The notes under the pieces: model-generated
Told to the model about the DNA's origin: nothing
Database searches by the model: none
The model's input: the letters and a program-made list of their open reading frames with translations, nothing else
Translations under genes and position numbers: made by a program
Part shown: positions 32,955-42,232 of the stretch, piece after piece
Numbering within the stretch: position 1 is the first letter of the stretch
How the letters are laid out: each line of letters starts with the position of its first letter
Source of the DNA: Rhizobacter sp964253025
GTDB taxonomy: Bacteria; Pseudomonadota; Gammaproteobacteria; Burkholderiales; Burkholderiaceae_C
NCBI RefSeq assembly: GCF_964253025.1
Contig: NZ_CAXUQC020000001.1
Coordinates: 2,790,001-2,854,000 of the forward strand
DNA length: 64,000 bases
Direction of reading: 5' to 3'

Positions 32955-34801
32955 GGTGATGGCGGGTGGGGCGCTGCGGCCAGCGGCAGCGTGATGTCGA
33001 AGGCCGCGCCGGTCCCGGGCCCGGTGCGCGCGGTGAGGTCGCCGCCCATGGCCCGAAGGGCGTCTCGTGACAGCGCAAGGCCGAGACCCAGGCCCTGTCC
33101 GGCGGCCTTGGTGGAAAAGAACGGATGGAACAACCGGTCGTGCACGGCAGGAGGAAGGCCCGGGCCATTGTCCTGCACGGTCAGCTTCACCTGCCGCGCG
33201 CCGAGGGTGCAGCTGAAGTCGATGCGCCGATGCGGCTGCGCCGCCAGCGCATCGATCGCGTTGTTGACCAGGTTGACCACGACGTGGATCACCTGGGCCT
33301 CGTCCGCCTCGGCCCACACGTCTTCCCGCAAGCGATGAACCTCGCACGGAATCTGCGCAAGGCGAGCCTGCAGCAGCTCGAGCGCGACGTCCACGACACG
33401 GCCGAGCGCCACCGGCCGCAGCGGGGCGTTCTCCCGCACCGGAAAGGCCGCGAGCTTGGACGCGACCACTTCCAGGCGCTCGCCCAACTGGTGCATGGAG
33501 CGCAGGCTCTCGCGCACCTCGTCCGCGTGTCCATGGGCCGCCAGTTCGATGGTCGTCTCGGCGAGCAGCCGGATCGACGCGAGCGGCTGGTTCAGCTCGT
33601 GATTGACGCTTGCGACCAGATAGCCGACGTTCGAGAAGCGCTGGGCATAGGCCAGGGTCTGCTCGGTATCCCGCAGGTCTTGCTCCGCCCTCGCGTGCAG
33701 CGCCAGCAACTCCAGGCGGACCGCCACCTGCACCCGCTCCTGCTCGGCGTCATGGCGCAGCGCCGAGGCGAAGGCCTCGTAGGCCCCCTGGCTGTCGCCG
33801 TGACGTTCGAGCGCATCGGCCAGCAGTCGCTCGGCCGCCGCCAGGCGGGCCACCCCGGCCGTCCGCGCGAGTTGACGCACGGCGCTGCGGGCGCCGGTGA
33901 TGGTGGCGGCGACCCGACCCTGCGAGGCTCGCAGTTCCGACAACCGCAGCCAGGCCAGGCCCAGCCAATCGGGCGCGTTCAGCCGCCGCGCGATGCGCAG
34001 CAGGCGGGCCAGCGCAGCGCGCTGTCGCGGGCCGTCGCCGCGTTCGGCCGCCACCATGGCCGAGATGTCATGCACCAGCGCGGCCTGTCCGTTGGAGGCG
34101 TCGTCCACCTCGGCAGGGTCCGGCAGCACCGCCGCCGCCGCGTCCAGCTGCTGCTGCGCACCGTCGGATTCGCCCACGGACTTCAGCCGACGCGCCAGCA
34201 GCAGGCGACTGTACGCCTCACCGGCCCCCAGCCGATGCAGCAGGTGCGTCGGCGCGGGATCAAGGCGCGCGCGGGCATGCCCCGCGAAATGAACCGCGGC
34301 CAGCAGGTTGCCCTCGCCGCGATAGGCCGACGCGAGCAGCGATTCACACCGGGCGGCTTCGGTCGCGAGGCCCATCCGCTCGAAACGATCGCGCGCTTCG
34401 GAGAGGAGCGTCTCGGCCAACTCGTGCTCGCCCACCTCCAGGCAGCACCGGCCGCGAAGCTTGAGCACCTGCGTGGCGCCCCATCGGTCGTCCAGCCGCT
34501 CCAGCAGCGGCTGGCCTTCGATGCACAACGCGTACGCCCCACAGGCGTCGTGCCACCTCAGCAGCAGCACGGCCGCACGGTGCAGGCAGTGCGGAAGCAC
34601 GCGGTCATCGGCCTGCATGCGGGCGGTCGAGATGGCGTGGCGGAGGAGGCGGCGCGCCAGGGCGACGTCGGTGGTGGCATGCGTTTCCGCCGAGGCCAGA
34701 AGCGACTCGAGGTCGTCCGACAAGCCGTCCTCCGCCGGCCGATGGGGCCACAGCGATGGACGATCCTCAGGGGCGGCAAGGGACGAGAGGGCGGGCGGCA
34801 C
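32951..34801 (-). CDS. Cytoplasmic TPR sensor histidine kinase
   Basis: 616 residues without membrane segments. Residues ~40-360 are helical TPR-like repeats; a DctB-like kinase core follows with His401 in 'ASVNHELNQPLASI', N box 'VVNLVNNAIDALA', 'VQDNGPGLP' and 'GLGLGLALS', all intact. It is co-transcribed and translationally coupled with the sigma54-type regulator it presumably phosphorylates. Signal is probably cytoplasmic and protein-based, given the TPR region. Confidence 0.88.
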   Translation of the reverse strand: MPPALSSLAAPEDRPSLWPHRPAEDGLSDDLESLLASAETHATTDVALARRLLRHAISTARMQADDRVLPHCLHRAAVLLLRWHDACGAYALCIEGQPLLERLDDRWGATQVLKLRGRCCLEVGEHELAETLLSEARDRFERMGLATEAARCESLLASAYRGEGNLLAAVHFAGHARARLDPAPTHLLHRLGAGEAYSRLLLARRLKSVGESDGAQQQLDAAAAVLPDPAEVDDASNGQAALVHDISAMVAAERGDGPRQRAALARLLRIARRLNAPDWLGLAWLRLSELRASQGRVAATITGARSAVRQLARTAGVARLAAAERLLADALERHGDSQGAYEAFASALRHDAEQERVQVAVRLELLALHARAEQDLRDTEQTLAYAQRFSNVGYLVASVNHELNQPLASIRLLAETTIELAAHGHADEVRESLRSMHQLGERLEVVASKLAAFPVRENAPLRPVALGRVVDVALELLQARLAQIPCEVHRLREDVWAEADEAQVIHVVVNLVNNAIDALAAQPHRRIDFSCTLGARQVKLTVQDNGPGLPPAVHDRLFHPFFSTKAAGQGLGLGLALSRDALRAMGGDLTARTGPGTGAAFDITLPLAAAPHPPSP

Positions 34802-34893
34802 GCGGCGCGGCGGACAGTGGGGACCGGTGGGGACCAGCGCGGAACGCGAGAAGGTCGCGCTGCAGTGGATTCGGTTCCGAGCCTAACAAACTT

Positions 34894-35349
34894 TCAGGCG
34901 CGAAGCCACGCGTAGTCCCCGGCGGCGATGCCCTCGAACATGTCGTCGACCGAGGTGCTCATGTGGTCGCGCCAGTATCGGCCGTGCTCCGCATAGTGCA
35001 CGAGGGTGTCGGCGAACCAGGCCCCGTCGATCTCGTCGCCCATCGGCACGCGCAGGATCAGCAGGACGCCACCGGTGTCGGGGTTCACGCCGAGCTGCGC
35101 CTGGTCCTGCGCGTACACCAGCAGGTTGGACTCCAGCATCATGCGAAAGACGCGCAGGGTGCGACCGGCGGTGACGATGCCGTAGTCGAACTGCATGTAC
35201 AGGGCGGTCGGATCGTCCTCGAAGTGGTCGAGCAGCACGGTGAAGCCCTCGACCTCCAGCGTCTTGGTCTCGAGCACCACCTTCGGGTCACCCAGTTCCG
35301 TGTGGGTGCACAGTTCGGTGACAAGGGCTTCGTATCGTTCGTAGGTCAT
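34894..35349 (-). CDS. hpaB: CesT-like type III chaperone, HpaB-like
   Basis: 151 residues with the class I chaperone pattern: N-terminal helix 'YEALVTELCTHTEL', beta-strands 'KTLEVEGFTVLLDHFE' and 'ALYMQFDYGIV', and 'NLLVYAQDQAQLGVNPDTGGVLLILRVPM'. HpaB in Xanthomonas is the general effector chaperone and export gatekeeper encoded at the end of the hrpD/E operon. Here it ends the sctU operon and overlaps the HpaA-like gene by four bases. CesT-type fold is confident, HpaB equivalence less so. Confidence 0.78.
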   Translation of the reverse strand: MTYERYEALVTELCTHTELGDPKVVLETKTLEVEGFTVLLDHFEDDPTALYMQFDYGIVTAGRTLRVFRMMLESNLLVYAQDQAQLGVNPDTGGVLLILRVPMGDEIDGAWFADTLVHYAEHGRYWRDHMSTSVDDMFEGIAAGDYAWLRA

Positions 35350-36266
35350 CGCTCGGGCTCCCGGAGGGGTCGCAAGGCGCGGGACAGCGGCTGCGCCATG
35401 CGCGCGAGAACGGCGATGCGCACGAGCGTGTCTTGCCGCTGGGCGGCCGTGCGCGGCCGCTGCAGGTCGAGCAGCACGAGGGGCAGCAAGCAGAACAAGG
35501 TCTCGCGCATCGGATTGGGGAGCAGGCGGTGGCCCGCCGCACCGTTCGACAGCCCGACCAGCACCGCCCGCACCGCCCCCAGCCCCCGCTCGTCCAGGCC
35601 TGCCCCTGGATGAGGCGATGCGGCGTGCACCGCACCGACCTGGCCCAGCCACGGCCGTCGCCATCCGACGGTGCCCGGCCCTCTCGCCACCTGGAACAAC
35701 CGTGTGGCGAGTGCCCGCCGCAGCGCCGGTTCACCGCCGGATGCGAGCGCGGCAGCCGCCCAGTCGGCCCGCAGCACGGCTGCGGCGCCTGGCCGGTCGG
35801 CCGCCACGGCGGACGTGACACCCCGTGCGAAGGCGCGTCGTCGACCGGCGCCTGCGGCTGGCGCCGAATCCTCCTCGCGGGAAGGACGGTCGTCATCGGA
35901 CGATCCCTGCTGTCCGCCGCGCTCGCCGTCTCGCCGGTGCACCCGCTGCCCGCCGGTCTCCTCGTTGCCGCCGTCCATGACATCGGAACGCCGGCCGTCT
36001 CGTTCGATCGCTGTCTGCAGCGCCTGGCTTTCGGCGGAGGCCACGCCGCCCGGGGGCCCGGAGCGAGGCTTGAGTTTGGCCAGCATCGCCTTCGCCATGC
36101 CGCCGGGGCGCACCATGGCGAACGAGGTGCGCAAGGTCGCACCCTTGTAGTGAGCCACCTGGTCGCCCGGCCGGTGGCCAGGCGCGGCGGCACCCTGGCC
36201 GGCGGGCTGCTGCGAGGTGTGGGCCACCGTGGCGGCGCGGATGCCATGGGTCGCGTTCGTGTGCAT
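35346..36266 (-). CDS. HpaA-like type III export control protein (putative)
   Basis: 306 residues. The N-terminal half is disordered, Arg/Gly/Asp-rich ('YKGATLRTSFAMVRPGGM' near 40-57, then a charged linker); the C-terminal half is helical ending 'FCLLPLVLLDLQRP...VRIAVLARMAQPLSRALR'. In Hrp2 systems hpaA follows hrcS and its product binds HpaB, which matches the gene order here (sctS, this gene, CesT-type chaperone). Assignment rests on position and architecture; sequence motifs are not diagnostic. Confidence 0.55.
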   Translation of the reverse strand: MHTNATHGIRAATVAHTSQQPAGQGAAAPGHRPGDQVAHYKGATLRTSFAMVRPGGMAKAMLAKLKPRSGPPGGVASAESQALQTAIERDGRRSDVMDGGNEETGGQRVHRRDGERGGQQGSSDDDRPSREEDSAPAAGAGRRRAFARGVTSAVAADRPGAAAVLRADWAAAALASGGEPALRRALATRLFQVARGPGTVGWRRPWLGQVGAVHAASPHPGAGLDERGLGAVRAVLVGLSNGAAGHRLLPNPMRETLFCLLPLVLLDLQRPRTAAQRQDTLVRIAVLARMAQPLSRALRPLREPER

Positions 36267-36283
36267 CGGTTCTCCTCGAGGGG

Positions 36284-36544
36284 TCACGCCATCGCGAGGC
36301 GCATCATCGAGTTGGCGAACTCGAGGATCATGCGCGCGCCCCACGGGGCGGCCAACAGGAGCGTGATCAGCACCGCGATCATCTTGGCGCCCTGCCCGAT
36401 CGCCTGCTCCTGGAGCGACGTCACCGCCTGCACGAAGGCGATCAGCAGGCCGACCGTCGCCGCCACCAGCACCGTCGGCAGCGACACGAGCAGGCACAGC
36501 AGCAGCGCCTCGGAGGTGACCCGCGAGATGTCTTCGGTTCCCAT
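36284..36544 (-). CDS. sctS: T3SS export apparatus protein SctS (HrcS)
   Basis: 86 residues with two membrane helices, FliQ/SctS family ('LLLCLLVSLPTVLVAATVGLLIAFVQAVTSLQEQ', 'GAKMIAVLITLLLAAPWGARMILEFA'). Part of the SctRST export gate in the inner membrane. Eight bases separate it from sctR. Confidence 0.96.
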   Translation of the reverse strand: MGTEDISRVTSEALLLCLLVSLPTVLVAATVGLLIAFVQAVTSLQEQAIGQGAKMIAVLITLLLAAPWGARMILEFANSMMRLAMA

Positions 36545-36551
36545 GGCCGCG

Positions 36552-37211
36552 CTACCGGTAGGTCAGCACCAGGCCGTGCAGCAGCACCGACCAGCCGTCC
36601 ATCACCACGAAGAGCAGCAGCTTGAACGGAATCGCCACCTGGGTCGGCGTCACTTGAGACAGGCCGAGCGACAGCAGCACGTTCGCTACCACCAGGTCCA
36701 CCACGACAAAGGCGAGGTAGAGCAGGAAACCGATCTTGAAGGCTTCGGTCAGCTCCGACAGCGTGAAGGCGGGCGCGAGGATGATGAGGTCGTCCTCACG
36801 CACCTGCTTGGCGCGTTCGGGCGTCCAGACTGACGACACCGACTTGAGGAAGAACGCCTTCTCGCGGGGATGGGCATGCTTCGCAAGGAACTTGCGAACC
36901 GGCTCGCGGGCCGCCTCCATCACCTGGGCGACCTGACGGGTGCCACCGCCCGGCTCGTGCTGCTGCCGCTGCAGCGCGTCGAAGGCGTCCATGAACATCG
37001 GCGCGACGATGTAGACCGACATGATGATGGCGATGCCGTTGAGCACCATGTTCGGCGGCACCTGCTGCACGCCGAGCGCATTGCGCACGAGCCCCAGCAC
37101 CACGACGATCTTCGTGTACGAGGTGACCATCATCGCCGCGAACGGCAGGAAGCCGATCGCGAAGATGACCGCCAGCAGCGGAACGACTTCAATGGCGGGT
37201 TCGTTCTGCAT
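36552..37211 (-). CDS. sctR: T3SS export apparatus protein SctR (HrcR)
   Basis: 219 residues, FliP/SctR family: 'MMVTSYTKIVVVLGLVRNALGVQQVPPNMVLNGIAIIMS' and C-terminal 'VDLVVANVLLSLGLSQVTPTQVAIPFKLLLFVVMDGW'. Forms the core of the export gate. Its start overlaps sctQ by 23 bases. Confidence 0.96.
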   Translation of the reverse strand: MQNEPAIEVVPLLAVIFAIGFLPFAAMMVTSYTKIVVVLGLVRNALGVQQVPPNMVLNGIAIIMSVYIVAPMFMDAFDALQRQQHEPGGGTRQVAQVMEAAREPVRKFLAKHAHPREKAFFLKSVSSVWTPERAKQVREDDLIILAPAFTLSELTEAFKIGFLLYLAFVVVDLVVANVLLSLGLSQVTPTQVAIPFKLLLFVVMDGWSVLLHGLVLTYR

Positions 37212-38256
37212 CGCGCGGCGCCAGGTGGGTGATGCGTGCGCCCAGGCGGTCGCCGACGGCCACCAGCTCGGCCAGGCCGATCACGCGGCCACAGGCAACG
37301 AGCCGGACGGGTGCGCTGGCAAGCGGCGCCGAAAGCTCGATCACGTAGCCCTGCCCCAGCGATTCCAGCTGGGACAGCGGCACCGCGGCAGTGTCCACCT
37401 CGAAACGCACAGGCACCTCGAGATCACGCGGAGGCGACGACAGGTCCTCCTCGGCCAGCCCCGACCCCGCGTCGGCCTCGTCTTCGTCGATCATGCGTCC
37501 TGCTCCTTGAATGGTGAGGAATGTGTCTTCCACGGTGGCGTCGGCACACCACCGTCGGCCAGCCGGTGCGCCGAAGGTGACGTTGCAGGCCACCCGGCTG
37601 TCTGCTCCGCCCGACGCGAGCAGCAGCACGTCGCCCGGCGCGATCGAGTCGAGGATCGCGAGGCGAACCGGGCGTCGCGACAGCAGCACCCGCCCCGGCA
37701 TGGCCATGGCATGCGCAAGGCGGGACACGAAGCGCTGCGGCTCGAGCCGCTGCCGAAACCCCTGCAGCAGCACCTCCGGCAACCGGGTGCAGACGAAACT
37801 CCCGACCGGTTGGCCGTGCCGCATGGCGCGCACCCAGCCGCCGGCCGGCACCTCGTCGTGGCGGTCCTGCATCGCCACCAGCCCGGCGACGCGAACGTCA
37901 TGGAGGCCGAAGGCGCCGAAGACCTCGACCAGTGGCTGCATGACGGCCTCCGCGGCCAGGGCCTGCAGCGGCGCCGGGATGTCCGATCCCATCGCGGCCG
38001 CGAGAGCGAGCGAGGCCAGCTCCGGTGCGCAGAAGCAGGCTTCCACCGGTCCCTGTGCCGTCACGAGCGACAGGCGGTGAACCGGATCGGCGGGTGCGGC
38101 CGCCAAGGGCACGAACTCGAGGCCATCGAGTGCATCCCACCACGCCGCGCGCAGCCGGCGGTCATGGCAGAGCCGGCTCGCCGCCGCCGCGGCGGGCTCG
38201 ATCCGCACAAGCCGCTTGGCAAGGGGGGTCGTCACGGGAAGGCCGGTGGGTGTCAT
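37189..38256 (-). CDS. sctQ: T3SS cytoplasmic ring protein SctQ (HrcQ)
   Basis: 355 residues; the C-terminal ~75 residues form a SpoA/FliN-like domain ('QLESLGQGYVIELSAPLASAPVRLVACGRVIGLAELVAVGDRLGARITHL'), and the larger N-terminal part is variable as usual for SctQ. Component of the cytoplasmic sorting platform. Overlaps sctR and sctP. Confidence 0.88.
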   Translation of the reverse strand: MTPTGLPVTTPLAKRLVRIEPAAAAASRLCHDRRLRAAWWDALDGLEFVPLAAAPADPVHRLSLVTAQGPVEACFCAPELASLALAAAMGSDIPAPLQALAAEAVMQPLVEVFGAFGLHDVRVAGLVAMQDRHDEVPAGGWVRAMRHGQPVGSFVCTRLPEVLLQGFRQRLEPQRFVSRLAHAMAMPGRVLLSRRPVRLAILDSIAPGDVLLLASGGADSRVACNVTFGAPAGRRWCADATVEDTFLTIQGAGRMIDEDEADAGSGLAEEDLSSPPRDLEVPVRFEVDTAAVPLSQLESLGQGYVIELSAPLASAPVRLVACGRVIGLAELVAVGDRLGARITHLAPRDAERTRH

Positions 38257-38882
38257 GGGGACTCGAAGGTGATGGAGATGTCGCGGCGGCGCGCCATCGT
38301 GTTCTGGAGGACCTGCAGCAGCGCCTCTCGTCCCCTCGACAATAGGTCGAGCGCGGTCGGATCGCCGACCTCAAAGCGAAGGGTGAGCCAGTGGGGCGAA
38401 AGACCGAGGTTCAAGGTCGTCGCAGGCAGCACGTCGGCGCGCAGGCCCATGCGGACCTGCCACAACTCCCCGTTGTTCACGGCCCGGTCGTTGCAGAAGC
38501 CCGCGATCGTCAGCGCCACCTCCCGCATGGCGTCACGGCAGGCCGCCTCGGGCGCGGCGGCCGCGAGCGCAAAGGCAGCCGGCGGTGCGACGGGCGGCGC
38601 GGTCGGCTCGCCGACCAACGAGTCGGCAGTCGGCTCGACCTCCTCCCCATGCAGCGCGGCGTCGTCGTCCGGGTCGCGTTCGATCTCGTGCCGGCAGCCG
38701 CCGGCACCGCCGTCCATGGCCGCAAGCGCATCGGAGTCCACGACCTCAGCCGGCAGGGGCCGCCGCTGCTGCAGGAGCTCGGCAAACCGCAGGGTCGGCC
38801 CGGTGGGCGCGAGCCCGCGCGTCGCTCCTTGCGGACTGGCGGCGGGCAAGGGGGCAGCGGGCCGGACGGCGGGCTTCGTCAT
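38253..38882 (-). CDS. sctP: T3SS substrate-specificity protein SctP/HpaP-like
   Basis: 209 residues: Pro/Ala-rich, disordered N-terminal half with an acidic stretch, then a C-terminal domain ('VRMGLRADVLPATTLNLGLSPHWLTLRFEVGDPTALDLLSRGREALLQVLQNTMARRRDISITFES') like the type III secretion substrate-switch domain of HpaP. Lies between sctV and sctQ as in Ralstonia and Xanthomonas. Overlaps sctQ by four bases. Confidence 0.8.
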   Translation of the reverse strand: MTKPAVRPAAPLPAASPQGATRGLAPTGPTLRFAELLQQRRPLPAEVVDSDALAAMDGGAGGCRHEIERDPDDDAALHGEEVEPTADSLVGEPTAPPVAPPAAFALAAAAPEAACRDAMREVALTIAGFCNDRAVNNGELWQVRMGLRADVLPATTLNLGLSPHWLTLRFEVGDPTALDLLSRGREALLQVLQNTMARRRDISITFESP

Positions 38883-38895
38883 CGCGACCGAAGGG

Positions 38896-40962
38896 TCAGA
38901 GGGTCACGCGCCCGAGCGGCTCGAGCCGGACCTGGGGACCGAGCTCCTGGAACGAGTACACCGCCAGCCACTTCATTTCCGACTCGACGATGCGGCGCAC
39001 ATAGCGGCGGATGTCCATCGAGGTCACCACGGCAAGCCCCGGCTGCGGTTCGTCGCCCGCCATGCGCCGGATGTTGCCGGCGATGGCGCCCATGGTGTCG
39101 GGCGGCAGGGCCAGGTAGTTGCCCGCCGGCGTGGGCTTGATCGCCTCGCGGATCATCTTCTCCACCATCGGGTCGAGCAGCACGGCGGACAGCGCGCCCG
39201 TGCCGCCGGTGGCCCGGTGCGTGAGGTAGCGGCCAAGGTCCCCTCGCACGTACTCGGTGAGCATGAGGATGTCCTTTTCCTTCGGGCCCCAGACGATGAG
39301 GCTCTCGCAGATCGCCCGCATGTTGCGGATCGGAAGCTGCTCTTCCAGGAGCCGGCGCAGCACTTCGGAGATGCGCTGCAGCGGCAGCACCTTCTGCGCC
39401 TCGGCCACGAGTCCCGGATAGTCGACGCCCACCCGCTCCAGCACCCACTGGACCTCCTGGATGCCGAGGAAGAGGTGCGCCTGCTCGTGAAGCACCTGCA
39501 CCGCATGCCGGGCGATGGCCTGCTCATGCGACAGCACACCCGGCTCACCGGCCTTCACCAGCGCCGCGGCGTCGGAGTCCGCGATCCAGAAGCTCTCGCT
39601 CTCCCCGCCCGCGGGACCGCCTATCTCGCAGCGGGCGATGAGTTCGGTCGACGGCTGCACGACGAGGTGGCGACCGGGCTGCAGGCTGCCCTCGCTCGCC
39701 GGCACGTCGTGCACCAGCACCTCGTAGGTGTTGTCGGCCAGCGCCGCCTGGCGCCAGAGGCGGATGCCCGGGAACGGCAGGCCGAGGCGCTCCTGCAATG
39801 AACTGCGCTCGCGCTCGAACGCCGCGCCGAGCAAGGCGCCATCCAGCGAGGCCGCCAGCGTGCCCGACAAGGTCACGGCCAGCGGGCAGCTGAAGGCGGC
39901 CGGCGCATCCTCGATGCCGCCCGCCTCGCCCTTGGCCCCTTCCCGCTGCAATCCCTTGAACGGGCTGGCCTCCGGGTCGGCGCGGCTGCCGCCCTTGAGC
40001 TTGCGCGCCACCAGCACCAGCACCACGGCCAGCACGACGAACACGTACCAGGGAAAGCCGGGTACCGCGGCAAAGCCGCACAGCAGCGCCGCCGCCAAGT
40101 AGAGCGCCTGCGGGTTGGACATCATCTGTCCCGCGATCTCGGCGCCCAGCGCCTTGGGCTTCTTGGCGTCGTCGGCCACGCGCGTGATGATCACGCCCGC
40201 GGCCACGCAGATGAGCAGCGAGGGAATCTGCGACACCATGGCGTCGCCGATGGACAGCACGGCAAAGAGGTTGGCGGCCTCGGCTGCGGGCATGTTGTGG
40301 TACGTGATGCCGATGACGATGCCGGCCAGCAGGTTGATCGCGGTGATGACCAGCCCCGCGATCGCGTCGCCCTTGACGAACTTCATCGCCCCGTCCATGC
40401 CGCCGTGCAGCTGGCTTTCCATGGCGAGGTGGGCCCGCTTGATGCGGGCCTCGTCACCGGTGAGGTGGCCGGCCCGGAGGTCGGCGTCGATGGCCATCTG
40501 CTTGCCGGGCATGGCATCGAGCGTGAAGCGCGCCCCGACCTCGGCCACGCGCTCGGAGCCCTTGGCGATCACGATGAACTGCACGATGGCGATGATGAGG
40601 AACACCACGATGCCCACCACGAGGTTGCCGCCCACGACCAGGTTGCCGAAGGCCTCGATGAGGTGGCCCGCATCGGCGTGCAGCAGGATCAGCTTCGTGG
40701 AGGCGATGTTCAACGCCAGGCGGAACAGGGTGGTGAACAGCAGCAGCGACGGGAACGAGCTCAGCGCGACCGCATTGGGGATGTAGAGGGCCACCATCAG
40801 CAGGAGCACGCTGACGGTGATGTTCACGCCCAGCAGCACGTCGATGACGAAGGTGGGCAGCGGGAAGACGATCAGGGCCAGGATCGCCACGATGGCCGCC
40901 AGCGTGCCGATCTCCTCGCCGTAGCCCTTCTTGCCCACCGGGCGGGTGATGGTCTGGCTCAC
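38896..40962 (-). CDS. sctV: T3SS major export gate protein SctV (HrcV)
   Basis: 688 residues, FlhA/SctV family: eight N-terminal membrane segments with 'NAVALSSFPSLLLFTTLFRLALNIASTKLILLHADAG' and 'DAMPGKQMAIDADLRAG', then the cytoplasmic nonamer domain ('RRLLEEQLPIRNMRAICESL'). Start is a GTG at 40962 that overlaps the sctU stop (GTGA), so translation is coupled. Confidence 0.96.
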   Translation of the reverse strand: MSQTITRPVGKKGYGEEIGTLAAIVAILALIVFPLPTFVIDVLLGVNITVSVLLLMVALYIPNAVALSSFPSLLLFTTLFRLALNIASTKLILLHADAGHLIEAFGNLVVGGNLVVGIVVFLIIAIVQFIVIAKGSERVAEVGARFTLDAMPGKQMAIDADLRAGHLTGDEARIKRAHLAMESQLHGGMDGAMKFVKGDAIAGLVITAINLLAGIVIGITYHNMPAAEAANLFAVLSIGDAMVSQIPSLLICVAAGVIITRVADDAKKPKALGAEIAGQMMSNPQALYLAAALLCGFAAVPGFPWYVFVVLAVVLVLVARKLKGGSRADPEASPFKGLQREGAKGEAGGIEDAPAAFSCPLAVTLSGTLAASLDGALLGAAFERERSSLQERLGLPFPGIRLWRQAALADNTYEVLVHDVPASEGSLQPGRHLVVQPSTELIARCEIGGPAGGESESFWIADSDAAALVKAGEPGVLSHEQAIARHAVQVLHEQAHLFLGIQEVQWVLERVGVDYPGLVAEAQKVLPLQRISEVLRRLLEEQLPIRNMRAICESLIVWGPKEKDILMLTEYVRGDLGRYLTHRATGGTGALSAVLLDPMVEKMIREAIKPTPAGNYLALPPDTMGAIAGNIRRMAGDEPQPGLAVVTSMDIRRYVRRIVESEMKWLAVYSFQELGPQVRLEPLGRVTL

Positions 40963-42038
40963 GTTGCGGCCCCTCCTGCGTTGGTGTCGCCCGGGCGGCG
41001 TGCCATGCGGTCGACCCAGCGCAGGACCGCGGCGACCGCCTCGAACAGTTCCGCGGGAATCGCCGCGCCGAGTTGGACCTTGTGCAGCGCCCGCGCGAGC
41101 GGCGGGTTGGCGAACACCGGCACGCCGAGCGACTCGGCCAGGCGGCGGATGCGCAGGGCCTCCTCGTCCAGGCCCTTGGCCACCACGACGGGCAGTCCCG
41201 TCTCGTCCGGGTCGTACCGGATGGCGACCGCGTAGTGGGTCGGGTTGACGATCACCGCGCTGGCCGAGGCCACCGCCTTCTTGGGTGGCGGGCCGTTGGC
41301 GTTCTCGCGCTGCAGCTGCTTGCGCTGGCCCTTGAGTTGCGGGTCGCCCTCCTGGCCCTTGTGTTCGCGCTTGACCTCGTCCTTGGACATGCGCTGGTCC
41401 TTCATGAAGAGCCAGCGCTGCATGGCGTAGTCGACCGGGGCGAGTGCGATGAACAGCACCAGCGCGATCATCAGCATCTTGAGAATCGCCGACCAGGCGA
41501 TGGTGCCGATCCCGGCCACCGACTGATAGGTGGCGCCTCCGATCAACGGCAGCAGCATGAGGATCACCTGCCAGACGGCCACGCCGATGATGATCGCCTT
41601 GGCCAGCATCATGAGGAAGGTGAGCAGCGACTTGACCGAGAAGAGCTTCTTCGTTCCGGCGACCGGGTCCAGCTTCTCGGGCTTGGGGGCCACCGCCTCC
41701 ATCGCGACCAGGAACCCGACATGGCTCATCAGCCCGAGGGCGGCACCCACGGCCGCGACGATCACCAGCGGGACGACCGAGATCGCCGTTTCCAGGGCCA
41801 TCTCCTTCATCCGTCCGAAGATCTCGTGCAGCGGCATGTCGCCGTCCCCGAAATCGAGCGCGCGGCCAAGCAGTCGACTGAGCCGCTGGGCGATGCCGTC
41901 GGCGGTCACCTGCAGGACGATGATCACGCCCAGCATGGAGCTGGCCACCGCCACGTCCTGGCTCTTGGGGACCTCGCCCTTCTCGCGTGCCTTGTCGAGC
42001 TTGTGCTCGGTCGGCTCTTCGGTCTTTTCGTCGGACAT
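40959..42038 (-). CDS. sctU: T3SS export switch protein SctU (HrcU)
   Basis: 359 residues, FlhB/SctU family: N-terminal 'SDEKTEEPTEHKLDKAREKGEVPKS', four membrane helices and a cytoplasmic domain with the autocleavage motif NPTH (265-268) in 'VIVNPTHYAVAIRY'. First gene of the sctU-V-P-Q-R-S-hpaA-hpaB operon. The ATG at 42038 starts the conserved region; an upstream in-frame ATG at 42083 adds 15 unconserved residues. Confidence 0.95.
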   Translation of the reverse strand: MSDEKTEEPTEHKLDKAREKGEVPKSQDVAVASSMLGVIIVLQVTADGIAQRLSRLLGRALDFGDGDMPLHEIFGRMKEMALETAISVVPLVIVAAVGAALGLMSHVGFLVAMEAVAPKPEKLDPVAGTKKLFSVKSLLTFLMMLAKAIIIGVAVWQVILMLLPLIGGATYQSVAGIGTIAWSAILKMLMIALVLFIALAPVDYAMQRWLFMKDQRMSKDEVKREHKGQEGDPQLKGQRKQLQRENANGPPPKKAVASASAVIVNPTHYAVAIRYDPDETGLPVVVAKGLDEEALRIRRLAESLGVPVFANPPLARALHKVQLGAAIPAELFEAVAAVLRWVDRMARRPGDTNAGGAAT

Positions 42039-42101
42039 GTCGTCTCGGGTTGAGGCAGGACGGTGGGCTGGCGGGCCGGCCATGCGTGCACCGACCAGCG
42101 C

Positions 42102-42163
42102 AGACTAGGGTCCGCTGCACCGCCGCCCGGCCGCACAGCCGAAGCCCGGTATGGAAACGCGAC
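42102..42163 (-). promoter_or_regulatory. HrpB/HrpX-type promoter of the sctU operon (one mismatch)
   Basis: On the minus strand GTCG (42163-42160)-N16-TTCG (42143-42140), then 32 bases, then TAGTCT (42107-42102). The first half site has G for T, but spacing matches the other boxes exactly. Confidence 0.7.
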
Positions 42164-42232
42164 GGCAAGCTGTCTTGACAAGCCGGCGCACCCGCGCCAC
42201 GCTGGCGCGATGCCCCTGCGTGACCCGCACCG